The translations under genes were made by a program, and so were the position numbers. Under the pieces are notes generated by a model. The model saw only the letters and a program-made list of their open reading frames with translations, was not told the DNA's origin and made no database searches. A stretch of 64,000 nucleotides of DNA from Heliocidaris erythrogramma (lineage: Eukaryota > Echinodermata > Echinoidea > Camarodonta > Echinometridae), in the NCBI GenBank assembly GCA_025617745.1, contig CM046873.1:25899547-25963546 (forward strand). The letters are read 5' to 3'. Numbering within the stretch: the stretch's first letter is position 1; each line of letters opens with the position of its first letter. This document shows, piece by piece, positions 34,594 to 46,617 of this stretch.

Positions 34594-34930
34594 TAATCAC
34601 TTTAAATACGGTAACTATTGAAATGCAAGTATTTTGAGAGAGTGGGGGAGTGTTAACCCAAAGAACCCTCGCCCGCCGAGCCTCTTCGTCGAGTGCTCAC
34701 TTGATATTTTGTTGCATTATTAGGTATAACCATACCAGAGACATGGTAAATGTAGTAGAAATTTTGCTGCTCCAAATTTTACAACGAGTTCTCGGTATTT
34801 TTTGCTGATGTTATAAGGTAATCTCATTGACAGGCCTGTACTATACAGATATTTTGTCAAGGTTGAGCAGTTAGCTATATTAAAAAGCACCCTAATCAAT
34901 GATTAAATTTTGTTTCATTAATTTGTATAG

Positions 34931-34994
34931 TCGTTGACGCTCACCTTGGTGTTTTTCACCATAGCTACACTGTCATGCGTAGTGGTGAATTCAG
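34931..34994 (+). CDS. Gene 3 first recognised exon
   Basis: As gene 2 with one base changed (Gly to Ser in the preferred frame; Met to Ile in the signal-like frame). The upstream ATG|GTAAAT is at 34743. Confidence 0.58.
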
Positions 34995-37900
34995 GTGAGT
35001 CTCAATTTCTTGTTGATGTTGTATTCGGATCATACACTATTCCCTGCTTTAAAATTCATAAACTGAGCATTTTAATCTAATCCAAGCCACACACCGAGTG
35101 AAATATTTTCCCTGTTGTATAGTCGGTCAATAACTATCCTTGTAATGGATTTTTCAAGTGTGTCATTGAATAGGAAGAACATTCTTAAGGCAATTAGCAT
35201 GGTTAGCATTCAAATTCATCTTCAGTTTCCTCCGTTCTACCCGAGAAGGGGATGTACAGTTAGCATTTACATGTATATAATCATACATTTTTCTATTCAT
35301 CTTTCTATATATTTATTCATATAATTATTTATTTTTACTTATTTATTATTAGTTATTAATTTTAGTCTCCTTCATTATTTTCCTTGAATATCAGCAGCAA
35401 AATACTTCTATCAAGGAGTTATCACAGAACTGTGATAACTCCTTGCTTCTATTAATCGAATCTCACCTTATACACGCCTTTAAACACACGTTTAAAAATA
35501 AAACACTGCAAAAAAATTTACATAGCCGAACATATCGTATCGGTGTGCCTGGTAATAAAAAAATTTAGCATTGGCTGCCAGTTTTGTATGTGTGGTGGAA
35601 ATTCATGGAAAATTAATTAACTTACTATGAATCCAGTAACCATTCTAAAATGAGGCATGTTATGAGGGAATATCGAAATAAGATACATTCATCGCACTTT
35701 AAAATCTTCATACCTCAGTCGCATCGCCAAAAAGACTCCACACCGACTCAAAACTGACGACTCTTTGGCCAATGGGGGTAATGCAATTTTTTTGTCGTCT
35801 ATCGTCAGTATGGTGTCGTTTGTGTTAATGTGACTGCCGTAAAACAGATCCGCTTATGAATAAACAATTTCCTTTAACAACCGTATTGATTGGACAGACA
35901 GCAGATTTTCTTTCAGTATTTATTTTTGGTTAAATTTGACCTCACAAGAGGGGAGTTCATGTCCTGATGGATACAATCTAAAGTACACTCTACCGATGTT
36001 TGAGCGGTGCAAGATGAAGATGATCAACGGGAGCGAGGTACAGCTCATACCCAAGCTCATCCCTCGAAAATTCGGCGCTAAGAATTGCTATGGACAGTTG
36101 CACGACGGCATTCCATCGGGCTATCGTGTCTGTCGTATTCCAGGTTGGTTTATCATTTTAGGCGACGGGCATCGAAGGGAAGTGGATCTCCCACACCCAA
36201 ACCCACACACATAAGCGCATGAGGCGGGGGAAGAAGGCCTGTTTGGTGAACCCTTCCCTCCCTCTCCCCCCCCCCCCCCCGAATATTGGAGGGAAAAGCA
36301 ATATCCTACCGCCAACGCAAGTTCCGGAACACGCCACCACATTATTTCGGCACCCCATTTCAGATAAGGGCATTGAGAGGGTTTGTGTACCTCATTGTCT
36401 TATTTTATAAATGTTGCACCCAAACTAATATATTTTGATGACCCCTAGATACATTGTCACTAGAATTAAAATATCACAAATTTGCTCGCTCGCTTCACTT
36501 TGTCCCAAATTTTGAAAATGGAAGTTGATATTCTGACAAGCGACAGTAGCTCCTCCACCTGTAAAATTTGTCCTTACACCTATGCACACACAACACACGC
36601 ATACCAACACGCACACACAGTTGTTAGTTGTGTAAGTGCTAGCTTTGCGGGATAATTCTAATCGGGATCTCTACTCCAAGGGGTGCAAGAATCACGTGGA
36701 TTTCCTCCGTCATAAGTTGTTCGTCATCAGGTGGAAACGTTACAGAGAGAAGACATGAACGTTAAACAAGTCATGGTTACAATGTAATAAGTAATTGTTT
36801 TTCTTCAAATTCTAAAATGTTAAATGTTGAAATATTTAGATTTTCAGATTTTCAAAAGTCTAAATTTGCAAAATTTCAAATCAATGATATTTTTGCATTT
36901 GAACTTATAAAATATATTTAATTCTCATCACCTGTCTCACGGCTAAATCATGTACCCTTAATTGGGCTTACTATGAAATAATAAAGATACTACTTTTTTG
37001 TTTATTCCAATATTTTCATGAATTTTTCCAAGTTAATTTAACTTACTATTATATACTACTTTTTTACTTCTTTATTCCGTATATGTCATGCCTACGTTAA
37101 AAAGTTGAAAAATAACCACATTCTTTTTCATTGTAGATTGTTTGAAGCAACCTTGCAAGAACGGTTGGTGTCAGGAAGAGATGATGAACTACACATGCAT
37201 TTGTCCGCCCGAGTTTACTGGAATACACTGTGAATTCAGTGAGTCCAGAAGGTCCCTCTGTTTATTTCTATATCACGCTATTGCCTACTGTCATAAATAT
37301 AGCTTGTGTTTATGCTGGTTCATTTTAAAAAAATCAGCTTTCACTGACCCGTTTCCTTGTTGTTGTTGTTTTCTGATTTTATTCATATCACCAAAATTTC
37401 AGTGAAGTCTTCCTATTTAATCAATAGGAAACTTTTGCTTTCAACTGAGAAACAATTTCACAGAAGAAATGACAACATTACTTAGAATCCTAATGAAAAA
37501 CAATTAATTGAGAAGAATGATTCCTATACTACCTTTACTGAATACCTTGACCATATTCATAAATAATGATCTAACCTATCTGGCAGGGTCCATTGACTTA
37601 CCATAAATAAGGAAATTGAGAAAAATTTATATATTCAAAATTAACGCCGATATTACATCAGTTACTATAATTAATTTTGGCTAATATGTGTGTGTGTGTC
37701 TGTCTGTTCGTCCGTTTGTTTAAAAGCGCTTTTTTCCGTGGTTTTCCACTCAATCCAGCTGGGGGTTTTTTAAACGTGGTTAAATTGTTCCCAGATTTTA
37801 ATTAGGGGGGATGTTTGTGGTATTTTGGTCGTATTATGTAAAGTTTTTTACATTTCGTAACTTTCTTTGGCAGGCCCCGAATAAAGCTTCGAAGTTCCAG

Positions 37901-40900
37901 TCCTTTCGACCCTTTTCTGGTCAGCGAATTTATTTACATGTATATAGGCATAAGTTTCACGTACGGTTCGCTTCCACCGTGTACCGTCTATTTGAAGCTG
38001 CCTAATACAAGTAAGGCTATATATGCTGATGAATGAACCGATGCACCGCGTGTACATAGATCTACATGTACACACTCGACCTTCAGTCAGTGTTTTTCCG
38101 TCCACGTCCAGTGAATACATGTACATGGTATGGTTGTACATGAAACGTTAGATCTAATCTGAAAACTAGCACTTGTATTTCAGTCACATCGGACATCGGG
38201 AACTGCTCTATTTCGGCTTTAATGTCGAGTGGGGGTATGGAGGTCATTTTTCCTCCATAATTCTCTAACAAGCAAAGAAAAAGAAAGAGAAAGAGAAAGA
38301 AAGTTTTCGTTCTAAAAGGGGGGCACAATTATGCATACTTTTCTTCCAAAGAGGGGGCACAGGCCGGATGTGCCTCCCCTAAATCCCCTAACATATACAC
38401 CTGTCAGTATTGTTATTTATTTTTAATGGAAACTGAATATTGTATTCTAATAAGTGAAGATGTCCATATAACGTTTAATAGATGCACAAGTTCCATAAGA
38501 TATTCATTTTCAGTGTATATGTTCTAAGATTTTTAATAATTCCTTCAATGCATAAATACTTATCCTACCAGGGAAAAAAAATCAGAAGCCTAAAACATGC
38601 CAGTGGAAGCCCTACAAATCTTATCACTTTTCATCACAACAGCTAAACTCTCTCTTTTTCTCTCCCTCTCTCTTCTTTCAACATTCCACTATATACAGGG
38701 TTGGAAAAAAGTTTGGAATATTTTTTTTGGCGATGAGTATGTCTGATTTTAAATGCTAGTTTCTACTATATTGTGATGAATAATTCATCCAAATCGGATT
38801 AACTGTGTTGAATGAAGTCTACTGTTCCATCTTGTACCAAAGATTACGTAATATTGTTAAACATGTTACAATGGCTGACCAATGAACCACATGTTGTCAG
38901 ATTTGCTCTATTTGTGTTTGAACATCTTGTTATACATTTCTGTACTTCACGTGGAATTTTGAAAAAGCTACGTGCAGTTTGCAGTCATTTTGAGGACTTC
39001 GGTTATAGCAATTAAACTGTATCTGATTATTTAACTTTTTCGTTAGACATTTGCAAAAACAGCAAATATACGCTTCCGAATTCCAAGTGGACCTCTGCAC
39101 TGTGTGATAAGCCTGATTTTTAATGTTGTGCTTTTAAAGTTAAAAAGGGACACATATCTTTTATTTGAACCTCAAAGAAGAACTTAAAATGACGAGGGAT
39201 ATGTTTAAGACAAGAAATAATTCTTGGAATAAAAATATTCCAAGCTTTTTTCAACCCTGTATGATTGAGCAACCTTTAATTGGAGAACTACAAACAAATG
39301 CAATCTGTTGTACACTGTAGGGTACATATACTTCGACATTCATTTTCGACTTACTGTAATGATATTTTTTATATTATAGGTTTTCCCGCTCGATTTCATA
39401 TTTTTGTCAGTAAAATTAATTTAGATGCATTCAAATTCAGACACTATCGTCTAACGATCGATATCGGTCTTTCAAATTGTGAATGGAGTCATTGAAATTC
39501 TTTTCGAGACAAGCGGATTAATTTATGAACACTGAAATTCATTTATGGACAAGATTATTTCAATTAATATCATTCCATTTTTCTTTATCCACATTCGATT
39601 TATTCAAATTAGCGATCGCTCTTACGAATTCGTTTTAGTACTATAAGGTTTCAAATTTCGTGCATTAGATTTCAATGTTCATGCATTCAAATTAAGAAAG
39701 TACCCCAGATGGGCTGTTTGGGCTTTCACTTTCATTTTAAGGAATTCATTTTAAAATCATAGATTCGTTGATCAACTTTCACGGATTTCGTGGTTTTTAA
39801 TGTACTCAAACTTATACTGTCTCGTATATTTAAAGGGAGGGAATTCCAAATTTAGGAGCTGTATATGAAAAGTATTCTGGGTTAAAGGGAAAGTAAATCC
39901 TGGCAATTTAGGTAGCTGTTTAGTTGAAGGGCCATTGTTGAGTATATATGTCGAATTTCAACACATTTGGGCCCCCCTAACGCCGTCAAAAGTAGTTAGA
40001 AATATCATTTTGTCGTCTGCTAGAAGGTCCTATATCGATCGTGTGCGTCGCCATTTTGAACAGATAAGCCCGCCCTGTGACGTTTGTCGGACCTCTCGGA
40101 CCAGAAGTACCCGGATGCCGCCATTATTACGCGTTTCAAAAATGGTGTACTGCCAGGCGTTCGGATCACAGAACTCCTAAAGGACGTACGTGATCACGTG
40201 ATATCCGCCATGTTGGTTAGTCCTTCGCTCTCCAGCTCCGGATTCATGAAGCTCGTCGCGTCAACGGCATTCATTCAGTACAAATTGTTTTGATCAACAC
40301 TAGGGTTATTTGAAATCTTACTGAAATTGCTAGATTTTGTTAATGCTAATATCCAAATGAACCAAGACAAAAAAAGAGAGGGAAGTTTCTCTCGATATAC
40401 ATGAAATATATTATTGCCAGTGTTATCTGCTTTGGGCATTTTCATGCTTATTTGTTATTATAGAAATGCAGTCATCATCCACTCTTGTTGCTCATTTTTG
40501 ATAATTTTACTGCACTACATTTAGGCCTACTTACCATTTCAAACAACTTTGATCACTGAAATGATTCTCATGGTTCTGGCAAATGAAAGTGGAAATTTAT
40601 GTTATTGTATTCATATCCTGATGCCAGACTTCATGCTTGTAATCGGAGTTTGATTATGAGGTGTGCTCACAGTACGTTGCAATAATAGCCCTCAAGAAAA
40701 TTCTTTGTCTTTACAGATCACTGTTATGATCCAGACATCTGTGTTTTGTTGAAGGTTGTCACTCTAAATAATAAGAACATAATGTGTATACATAAATTGA
40801 AATCATTTTTTCCTAAAGACATTCTTCTTATAATGTACTCAACATTAATTCTTCCGTATCTCANNNNNNNNNNNNNNNNNNNNNNNNNNNNNNNNNNNNN

Positions 40901-43900
40901 NNNNNNNNNNNNNNNNNNNNNNNNNNNNNNNNNNNNNNNNNNNNNNNNNNNNNNNNNNNNNNNNNNNNNNNNNNNNNNNNNNNNNNNNNNNNNNNNNNNN
41001 NNNNNNNNNNNNNNNNNNNNNNNNNNNNNNNNNNNNNNNNNNNNNNNNNNNNNNNNNNNNNNNNNNNNNNNNNNNNNNNNNNNNNNNNNNNNNNNNNNNN
41101 NNNNNNNNNNNNNNNNNNNNNNNNNNNNNNNNNNNNNNNNNNNNNNNNNNNNNNNNNNNNNNNNNNNNNNNNNNNNNNNNNNNNNNNNNNNNNNNNNNNN
41201 NNNNNNNNNNNNNNNNNNNNNNNNNNNNNNNNNNNNNNNNNNNNNNNNNNNNNNNNNNNNNNNNNNNNNNNNNNNNNNNNNNNNNNNNNNNNNNNNNNNN
41301 NNNNNNNNNNNNNNNNNNNNNNNNNNNNNNNNNNNNNNNNNNNNNNNNNNNNNNNNNNNNNNNATTACATGTTCTGCTTAATTTCTTCCTATTCGTGTGT
41401 GACGTTTAGAAATTCCAACAGCTGAAACTCCGGAGACAATGTCGTCATCCCTTCAAAATATATCAGGTACCTTACGTCAACTGCATTGCTTTATGAAGAT
41501 CGCATGCAATACAGGTTATTTCAAATTCCATAAAAACAACAACTGAAAGTATACGAATGCTTTGAAAGAGCAATATTCTATTCTATTGATACCATTGGTA
41601 TCAGTGGTCTTCCCCTAACCCCACTTATCTCTGAGTTCAAGTCTGAGGCAAACATGAAAAATGCATGTTTTTTTTTGTAAAGTAAATTCTTCATAAAAAT
41701 TAAAGAATTTGCATTGTCATACATTTTAGATATTTTGTTGGAGAGTATGATTCTATTTCATATAGCTTGTCTCAGAGATGTCATTCAGGTCTTTAATGAT
41801 GATACACTAATGTACATTGCATATTCCAGGAAATATGACGACTGACGCCTCAACTGTCAAGATGGACACGCCAGCAAAATTGACAGGTGAATCTTACCAC
41901 TTCTATCTTTTTTCAGCTACAACTCGTCTTTTTTTTTTTTTTGCATTGATTAGCAAATTCTAAGGAATAAAGAGATTTAAATCTAGTTTTTTTCACATTT
42001 CAAATGAGTAAGTATCAAGCAAATATTTTTTCTTTGAAGTACAATGTAAATGATTGGACGTAGAATGAATTCAAAGTGATCTTTCTTTTATAAAAGGTAA
42101 TAGAATAGACTGCCCAAATTCGTAAAATATCTATCATTGATCCATCTAAATATGTTTGGGGAACATTCGATATTCAGAATTTGTGTGTATTACTGTTTAT
42201 TAGTGCGATATAATTATGTGTATTATATTTTTTATAATACATATGTTTTCTTCAATATAGATATTGGATCATTCTATCTACTTTATTTCTTTTATTCTTT
42301 ATCAAGTGTAATACCGTCTATCCATTATTTCTTTCATTCTGTCTAGAAAGTCCAACAACTGAAGCCCCCCTGCCAGTGTCGGTACCCCTTCAAAATGTTT
42401 CAGGTACCTGGTTACGTTATTACTTAAGATTTTTACTCGAATTTCTTAGAAATAACATTTAAATTCATCTATAATATGTTTTTAGTCATTTCCTCACACA
42501 ACATTTTAATGTAATGTACAGTTTTGATTCTAGTTCGTTTTTTTCACTCTGTTTGCTTGTTGTTTTTTTTCTCTCTCTGGCGACTGTTGTCGTTTTGGTT
42601 GTTTTTGTTTTTTAAACTAATTCTCTCTATTTTACTAATTTCATCAACAGATTGTACGTCAAGCCCCTGCGAGAATGGAGGAACTTGTACTGAGACTCCC
42701 ACAGGATACCGATGTTATAACTGTACTACAGGATTCTACGGTTTAACATGTTGTACGTGCTGAATTCTGGTAGTAATTAAAGTAGGAATGGTCTGGTTTT
42801 CTTACCTTTACACTGCTTGGACGGTGGACAAGTAATATCTGCAATATGATTTTGCAATCCGAAATATAGTTTTGATTTGTATTATTTAATTTTATGACGT
42901 TTATATACACGTATACGCTTATCTAACAATATCAATGTCAGAATTCCTACCATTGGCTGCCATCCACACATTGTTTTGTTTGTTTGTTTTTTTTTTTTTT
43001 AAATCGATACTGTTGTTATGATATTACTGTTACTGGTATTATGTAACAGATGTGATGTTCTAACCAAATAAATATATACCCCTCTCTCTCTCTCTCTCTG
43101 CCTCGATGTGTCATTGCATCTCTGTTGATAGCATGCCTCATTCACACTCTTGATGTAGGTCGTACAAGGGAGTACACCTTTCCTGGCATCAAGAGAGAAC
43201 GTGACGTCATTTGACTTCCAGGTCAGTGCTAATAATGACGCACACATCGGACTGTCAAGAAGCAATGGACCGGAACAATATATGTACGAAATAGGTGAGT
43301 TTGCTGTCAATGACTGGTAACTCATTTGAGGAACATATCTAGGATTCGTAAATTTATTGATCAAACTACTTGTCATCATGCTGCAAGGTCACTTATTCTT
43401 TCCAGACTAGACTATTGTAATGGGCTTCTTTCCTCTATACCAAAGTCTCATGTAAACCGTCTACAGCGTCTACAGAATTGGGCTGCACGTCTTGTTTTTG
43501 AGGTTGGCAGAAGTCATTCTTCCAAACCTTTACTTCGTTCCCTTCACTGGCTGCCCGCCAGAGTATCATCTTCAAACGTATCATCTTCAAATTAGTTCTT
43601 TATGTTTATAAATCTATCAATAACCAGGCTCCAGGGTACATATCTGAATGCTTAACTGTATATACACCTAGTAGAAATCTCAGATCCTCATATCACAACC
43701 TTCAGCTCAGCTACCCAATGACCCGAAATTTGTCAGGTGATATAGGACTTTCACAGTTACTGCATCTAGGCTATGGAATAATCTCCCCTTGACCATTAGA
43801 CAGTCAGCATCCATAAAGACCTTTGAAAAAGCTGTGAAATCATATTTATTTTAAATCCGCTATCAAACTTTGTAACAGGTACATTCATTACATTTTGTCT

Positions 43901-45516
43901 CCCTAAAAACCACCTGGTAGTTCCCACATGGACGATTGAAGAGTTTTCTGATTTGTGTTTATATACAAATTATAATGTGTTCTATAATTTAAATATTTTT
44001 GTAAACGCTCCGAGCCTTATGGGAAGGGCGTACTAAATGCTTATTGTATTGTATTGTATTGTATTATAACATTTTCTCACAGGATATTAGATTTTAAGTA
44101 TTTGTGATATCTGCATATATGTATACTTAAGACGGTTATCATTCTGACTGAAATTTCAGTTACGTAAATTTTGAGTATCATCATAGAAGAAACGTTCCCT
44201 GAAAAAGGATTGCTCTTCAAAAGCCCTCATATTACAAAAAAAAATAGCTGAAAAGCTTGGACCGAACTGTCATGCCATATGTGTGTGTCCTATATACACT
44301 TTTCTGTGTGCAGTGCACGTGACTTTGAGTCAAATTCTTATCATTTTGCTGATTCCAAAACCTCACAATATACATCAATTCGTATGTACTACCTAATCAA
44401 TCTTTCCTCAATGCTGCCACCCAGTTTCTGTATAATATACTTGCATGACCAGAACTCAACTTCATCTTTAAGAGGTGAGTAATAAGGAAATGTCTGAACA
44501 TGGACAGCTGGTCGTTATTTATGTTTAATCAAATGGTAGACATTTGACGATGTATTTACCAGTATGGTCACAATAGTTCTTATCGGTGGAATATATTTCG
44601 ACAGAATGACATAGACGCTATGAGTCTGTCTGCACTGTAAAATAGGTTAGATAAAGTTTTACCCAATGATTTTAGAGTGTGGCGTTCTGTCATATGACCA
44701 ATGACAGATCTCCTTTGCAAACGGTTACATTATGTTATATCGCTGTGGCAACGACACACCTCTGACGGAGTTATCACTTTCATTTTCATACAATAACCCT
44801 GCCGTTTTTCTTCAGTAATAACTGTCAATAATTATTATATTGGTGAGATCGCATTGCGACTGATTATATCATTTGATTAAATCCTCTATAACATCATCAT
44901 TAAATTGGTTCCACATTTCACTTCATTATTTTTTCCTCATTCAATTACAACAATGGATTATCTTCTCATAGCAACAAAAAGTCCAAAAATTGTACTATAT
45001 CCTGTTTTTCCTGCCTAAAAATCCAACATCTTAAACACGTTTATGCACTAAACGCTCCATTTCAAAAATCGCGATACGGGTAAGATGGCTAGTGATGTTA
45101 AATAATCCACTTTTGCCAACTTGAGGAAGAATACCAATATGCAGTATGAAGTATCGAAAGAAACTTGATGTCATCCAGTTACATGTTTTGTGAACGTCTT
45201 TGTGTTTTCCTATACAGCTATTGGTGGATGGGAGAACACTGGTGGTGGTATTCGACGATGCATTATTAAACGGGATGTTTCTTGCGGCTTACTTGTTAAA
45301 ATCGATGATCCAGCCGCTATGGGGCTTTCTGGTATTCCGTTATATGACCATTATAAGATCTCCTTTGCAGGCGGTCATATCAAGTTATATCGCTATGGCG
45401 GCAGTACACATCTGATGGAATTCAACGACCCACATCCTCTCGATATCAACTATGTTGGAATCTGGACAGGGTTCGGGTCTGAAGGGTATTGGAAATTCCC
45501 TTCCTTTGGCCAATAG
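34931..45516 (+). CDS. Gene 3: paralogue of gene 2, frameshifted in the FAMeT domain
   Basis: Exons: 34931-34994, 35917-36143 (or from 35949), 37137-37238 (EGF1), 41410-41466 (A), 41830-41886 (B), 42347-42403 (C), 42651-42752 (EGF2), 43132-43294 (FAMeT first exon, 163 nt) and 45218-45516 (last exon). The first FAMeT exon lacks 5 bases, which shifts the frame and would end the protein early. Skipping this phase 1-1 exon would restore the frame but leave half a domain. The EGF1-A intron is about 4.2 kb and holds the composite insertion and the 500-N gap. All other exons are intact. Either a young pseudogene, a truncated variant, or a sequence error. Confidence 0.68.
35917..36143 (+). CDS. Gene 3 four-cysteine module exon
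   Basis: Same module; Met replaces Arg in K-M-K-M-I-N-G-S. Both acceptors are kept. Confidence 0.65.
37137..37238 (+). CDS. Gene 3 EGF-like module 1 exon
   Basis: All six cysteines kept. It differs from gene 2 by D-C-L-K-Q and E-M-M-N. Confidence 0.86.
38310..38398 (-). mobile_element. Fragment of the hAT-type G-rich element in the unit 3 intron
   Basis: On the minus strand it reads through GGCACATCCGGCCTGTGCCCCC, TTTGGAAGA, AGTATGCAT and GTGCCCCCCTTTTAGAA in the same order as 12366-12475. A copy is at 60550-60625 in unit 4. Confidence 0.6.
38696..39259. mobile_element. 564-bp mariner-type element (unit 3)
   Basis: Termini CAGGGTTGGAAAAAAGTTTG and an inverted copy ending CTTTTTTCAACCCTG, with TA outside both ends (38694-38695, 39260-39261). 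About 30 bp of inverted repeat. Short frames inside do not resemble a transposase. Confidence 0.88.
39732..39900 (-). mobile_element. LINE ORF2 C-terminal scrap (unit 3)
   Basis: Counterpart of 61962-62132, with the frame broken by single-base losses. Confidence 0.4.
40746..40863 (+). mobile_element. LINE reverse transcriptase tail, cut by the gap (unit 3)
   Basis: Reads K-L-K-S-F-F-P-K-D-I-L-L-I-M-Y-S-T-L-I-L-P-Y-L up to the first N. Continues in unit 4 beyond 63133. Confidence 0.75.
40864..41363. other. Assembly gap, 500 N
   Basis: Exactly 500 N, the usual placeholder for unknown length. By comparison with unit 4 it replaces at least the rest of a LINE tail (870 bp or more are visible in unit 4 without reaching cassette A). 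Confidence 0.98.
41410..41466 (+). CDS. Gene 3 cassette exon A
   Basis: As in gene 2 with Met for Thr (P-E-T-M-S-S). It is the first exon after the gap. Confidence 0.74.
41830..41886 (+). CDS. Gene 3 cassette exon B
   Basis: Same sequence as gene 2 cassette B. Confidence 0.74.
42347..42403 (+). CDS. Gene 3 cassette exon C
   Basis: Same protein sequence as gene 2 cassette C with one silent change. Confidence 0.74.
42651..42752 (+). CDS. Gene 3 EGF-like module 2 exon
   Basis: Same protein sequence as gene 2, six cysteines, donor GTACGT. Confidence 0.85.
43132..43294 (+). pseudogene. Gene 3 FAMeT first exon with 5-base deletion
   Basis: Against 20905-21072 the bases TTCCT are missing after GGCATCAAGA, so the exon is 163 nt and no longer a multiple of three. 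Splice sites and the rest are unchanged. Confidence 0.85.
43322..44067 (+). mobile_element. CR1/L2-type LINE 3' tail in the FAMeT intron (unit 3)
   Basis: Same insertion as in unit 2, duplicated with the unit. Confidence 0.9.
44555..44785 (+). pseudogene. Decayed second copy of FAMeT exon 2 (unit 3)
   Basis: Counterpart of the relics in units 1 and 2, with the same TGA. Confidence 0.6.
45218..45516 (+). CDS. Gene 3 FAMeT last exon
   Basis: Identical to the gene 2 exon by eye over its whole length, including the TAG. Confidence 0.85.
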
Positions 45517-46611
45517 CTCTTTTGGCTGCCCTGCAAAATACCCTCTGTGAGTTTAGTGTACAGTTTCCAAATAACACGATAAGGGTTAAATGATTTATGG
45601 ACTCCTTATTATGTGACTCCTTCACAGAATCATACGAACTTTACACGAAATGTTGCAGACAATATATTAGTCAGATGTACTTTGAAAAACTGCGTTAAAA
45701 GGAAAGTAAGATAAGAATATCTTGGTTAGAATTAGATTAGTATATTTGCTTGGCTGTGATATCAATATAGTCTATGAGTATTCTCATCGTGTCGTTGTCG
45801 CCTCTTTCCTATAGCTGATTAAAAAAAAAGAATTTGAACTGAATATTATTTGTTTGCATTTTGGCAACGACAATATCGAATTCTACAATTAAAAAAAATG
45901 ATATCACTCATGTGATACAAATTTTGCTTCGGTATTAATTAAGATTTTTTTTTCTTTAAACAATTTCTATTTCATAGCTGTGGATGACGATTATATTGTT
46001 GTTTGACTTTTAGTTTACAAGATGAAAGAAATATCAACCTAGGTCAATATATGAATTGTAAATACATGTAACAAATATTTGGAATGTAGAATATTTTTTA
46101 CTTTAGTAATAATTCTTTAATTTGTTTATATAAAAAGGAAGATATCTATCATTTGAAACGGAAATGTTGGAGTAACAAAATTTATCAGCGGAGTTAGAAA
46201 GCAATTTATATGATCTTGCTGCCATTACTATTGTTTGGGAATGCTGGTAGTTTTACTTTGGAATATATGAACAATACAGAGTAGTAAAGCGTTAGTGTAA
46301 ATTAAAGAAACGGTCGTTTATTGCATGCTTTTATATAGTCATTTAAATAATGATATCAGATTTGAAATTTAAAATCTATGATTAATATATAACAACATTT
46401 AGATGTTATAAATTCCTGAAACATGGTGTAAATTTCCACTTCATTTTATCATTTAGATTCATTTATATCTTTCTATTTTCATGGGGATGTTGTTTTGAAA
46501 TGGTATGTTTAATTTCAAGTTTGAATAGTAGTTTTTTTCGGGGGGTCAAATGTTCCGAGTTTTAAATCATCTTCTTTGTAATAATCACTATTTGGTATGT
46601 ATGTAAAAAGA

Positions 46612-46617
46612 AATAAA
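46612..46617 (+). promoter_or_regulatory. Candidate polyadenylation signal, gene 3
   Basis: AATAAA 1.1 kb after the stop, at the position matching 24393. Confidence 0.35.

Larger units (their letters stand above)
18955..37471. repeat. Tandem segmental unit 2 (18.5 kb)
   Basis: Second copy of the unit, holding the 3' part of gene 2 and the 5' part of gene 3. It is much closer to unit 3 than to unit 1: the last exon of the gene is identical to unit 3 over 299 nt, and both share the LINE tail and the complete long inverted-repeat element. Its EGF-cassette intron (18720-19183) is short as in unit 1, without the multi-kilobase insertion seen in units 3 and 4. Confidence 0.93.
37660..40863. mobile_element. 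Composite insertion in the EGF1-cassette intron (unit 3)
   Basis: Absent from units 1 and 2, shared with unit 4. In order it holds a TG microsatellite with unassigned sequence (37690-38300), a minus-strand piece of the hAT-type G-rich element, a GA-rich tract, the mariner-type element at 38696, a minus-strand LINE-like piece at about 39732, unassigned sequence, and the beginning of a LINE tail that runs into the gap. I see no host gene in it. Confidence 0.8.

Noticed and set aside
37848-38141. Minus-strand frame of 97-114 codons (also at 60024)
   Set aside because: Different termini in the two copies because of frameshifts, no recognisable motif, and located inside the composite repeat insertion.
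38812-39015. A 67-codon frame inside the mariner-type element
   Set aside because: Too short for a transposase, without D,D motifs; the unit 4 copy has a different C-terminus after a single-base change.
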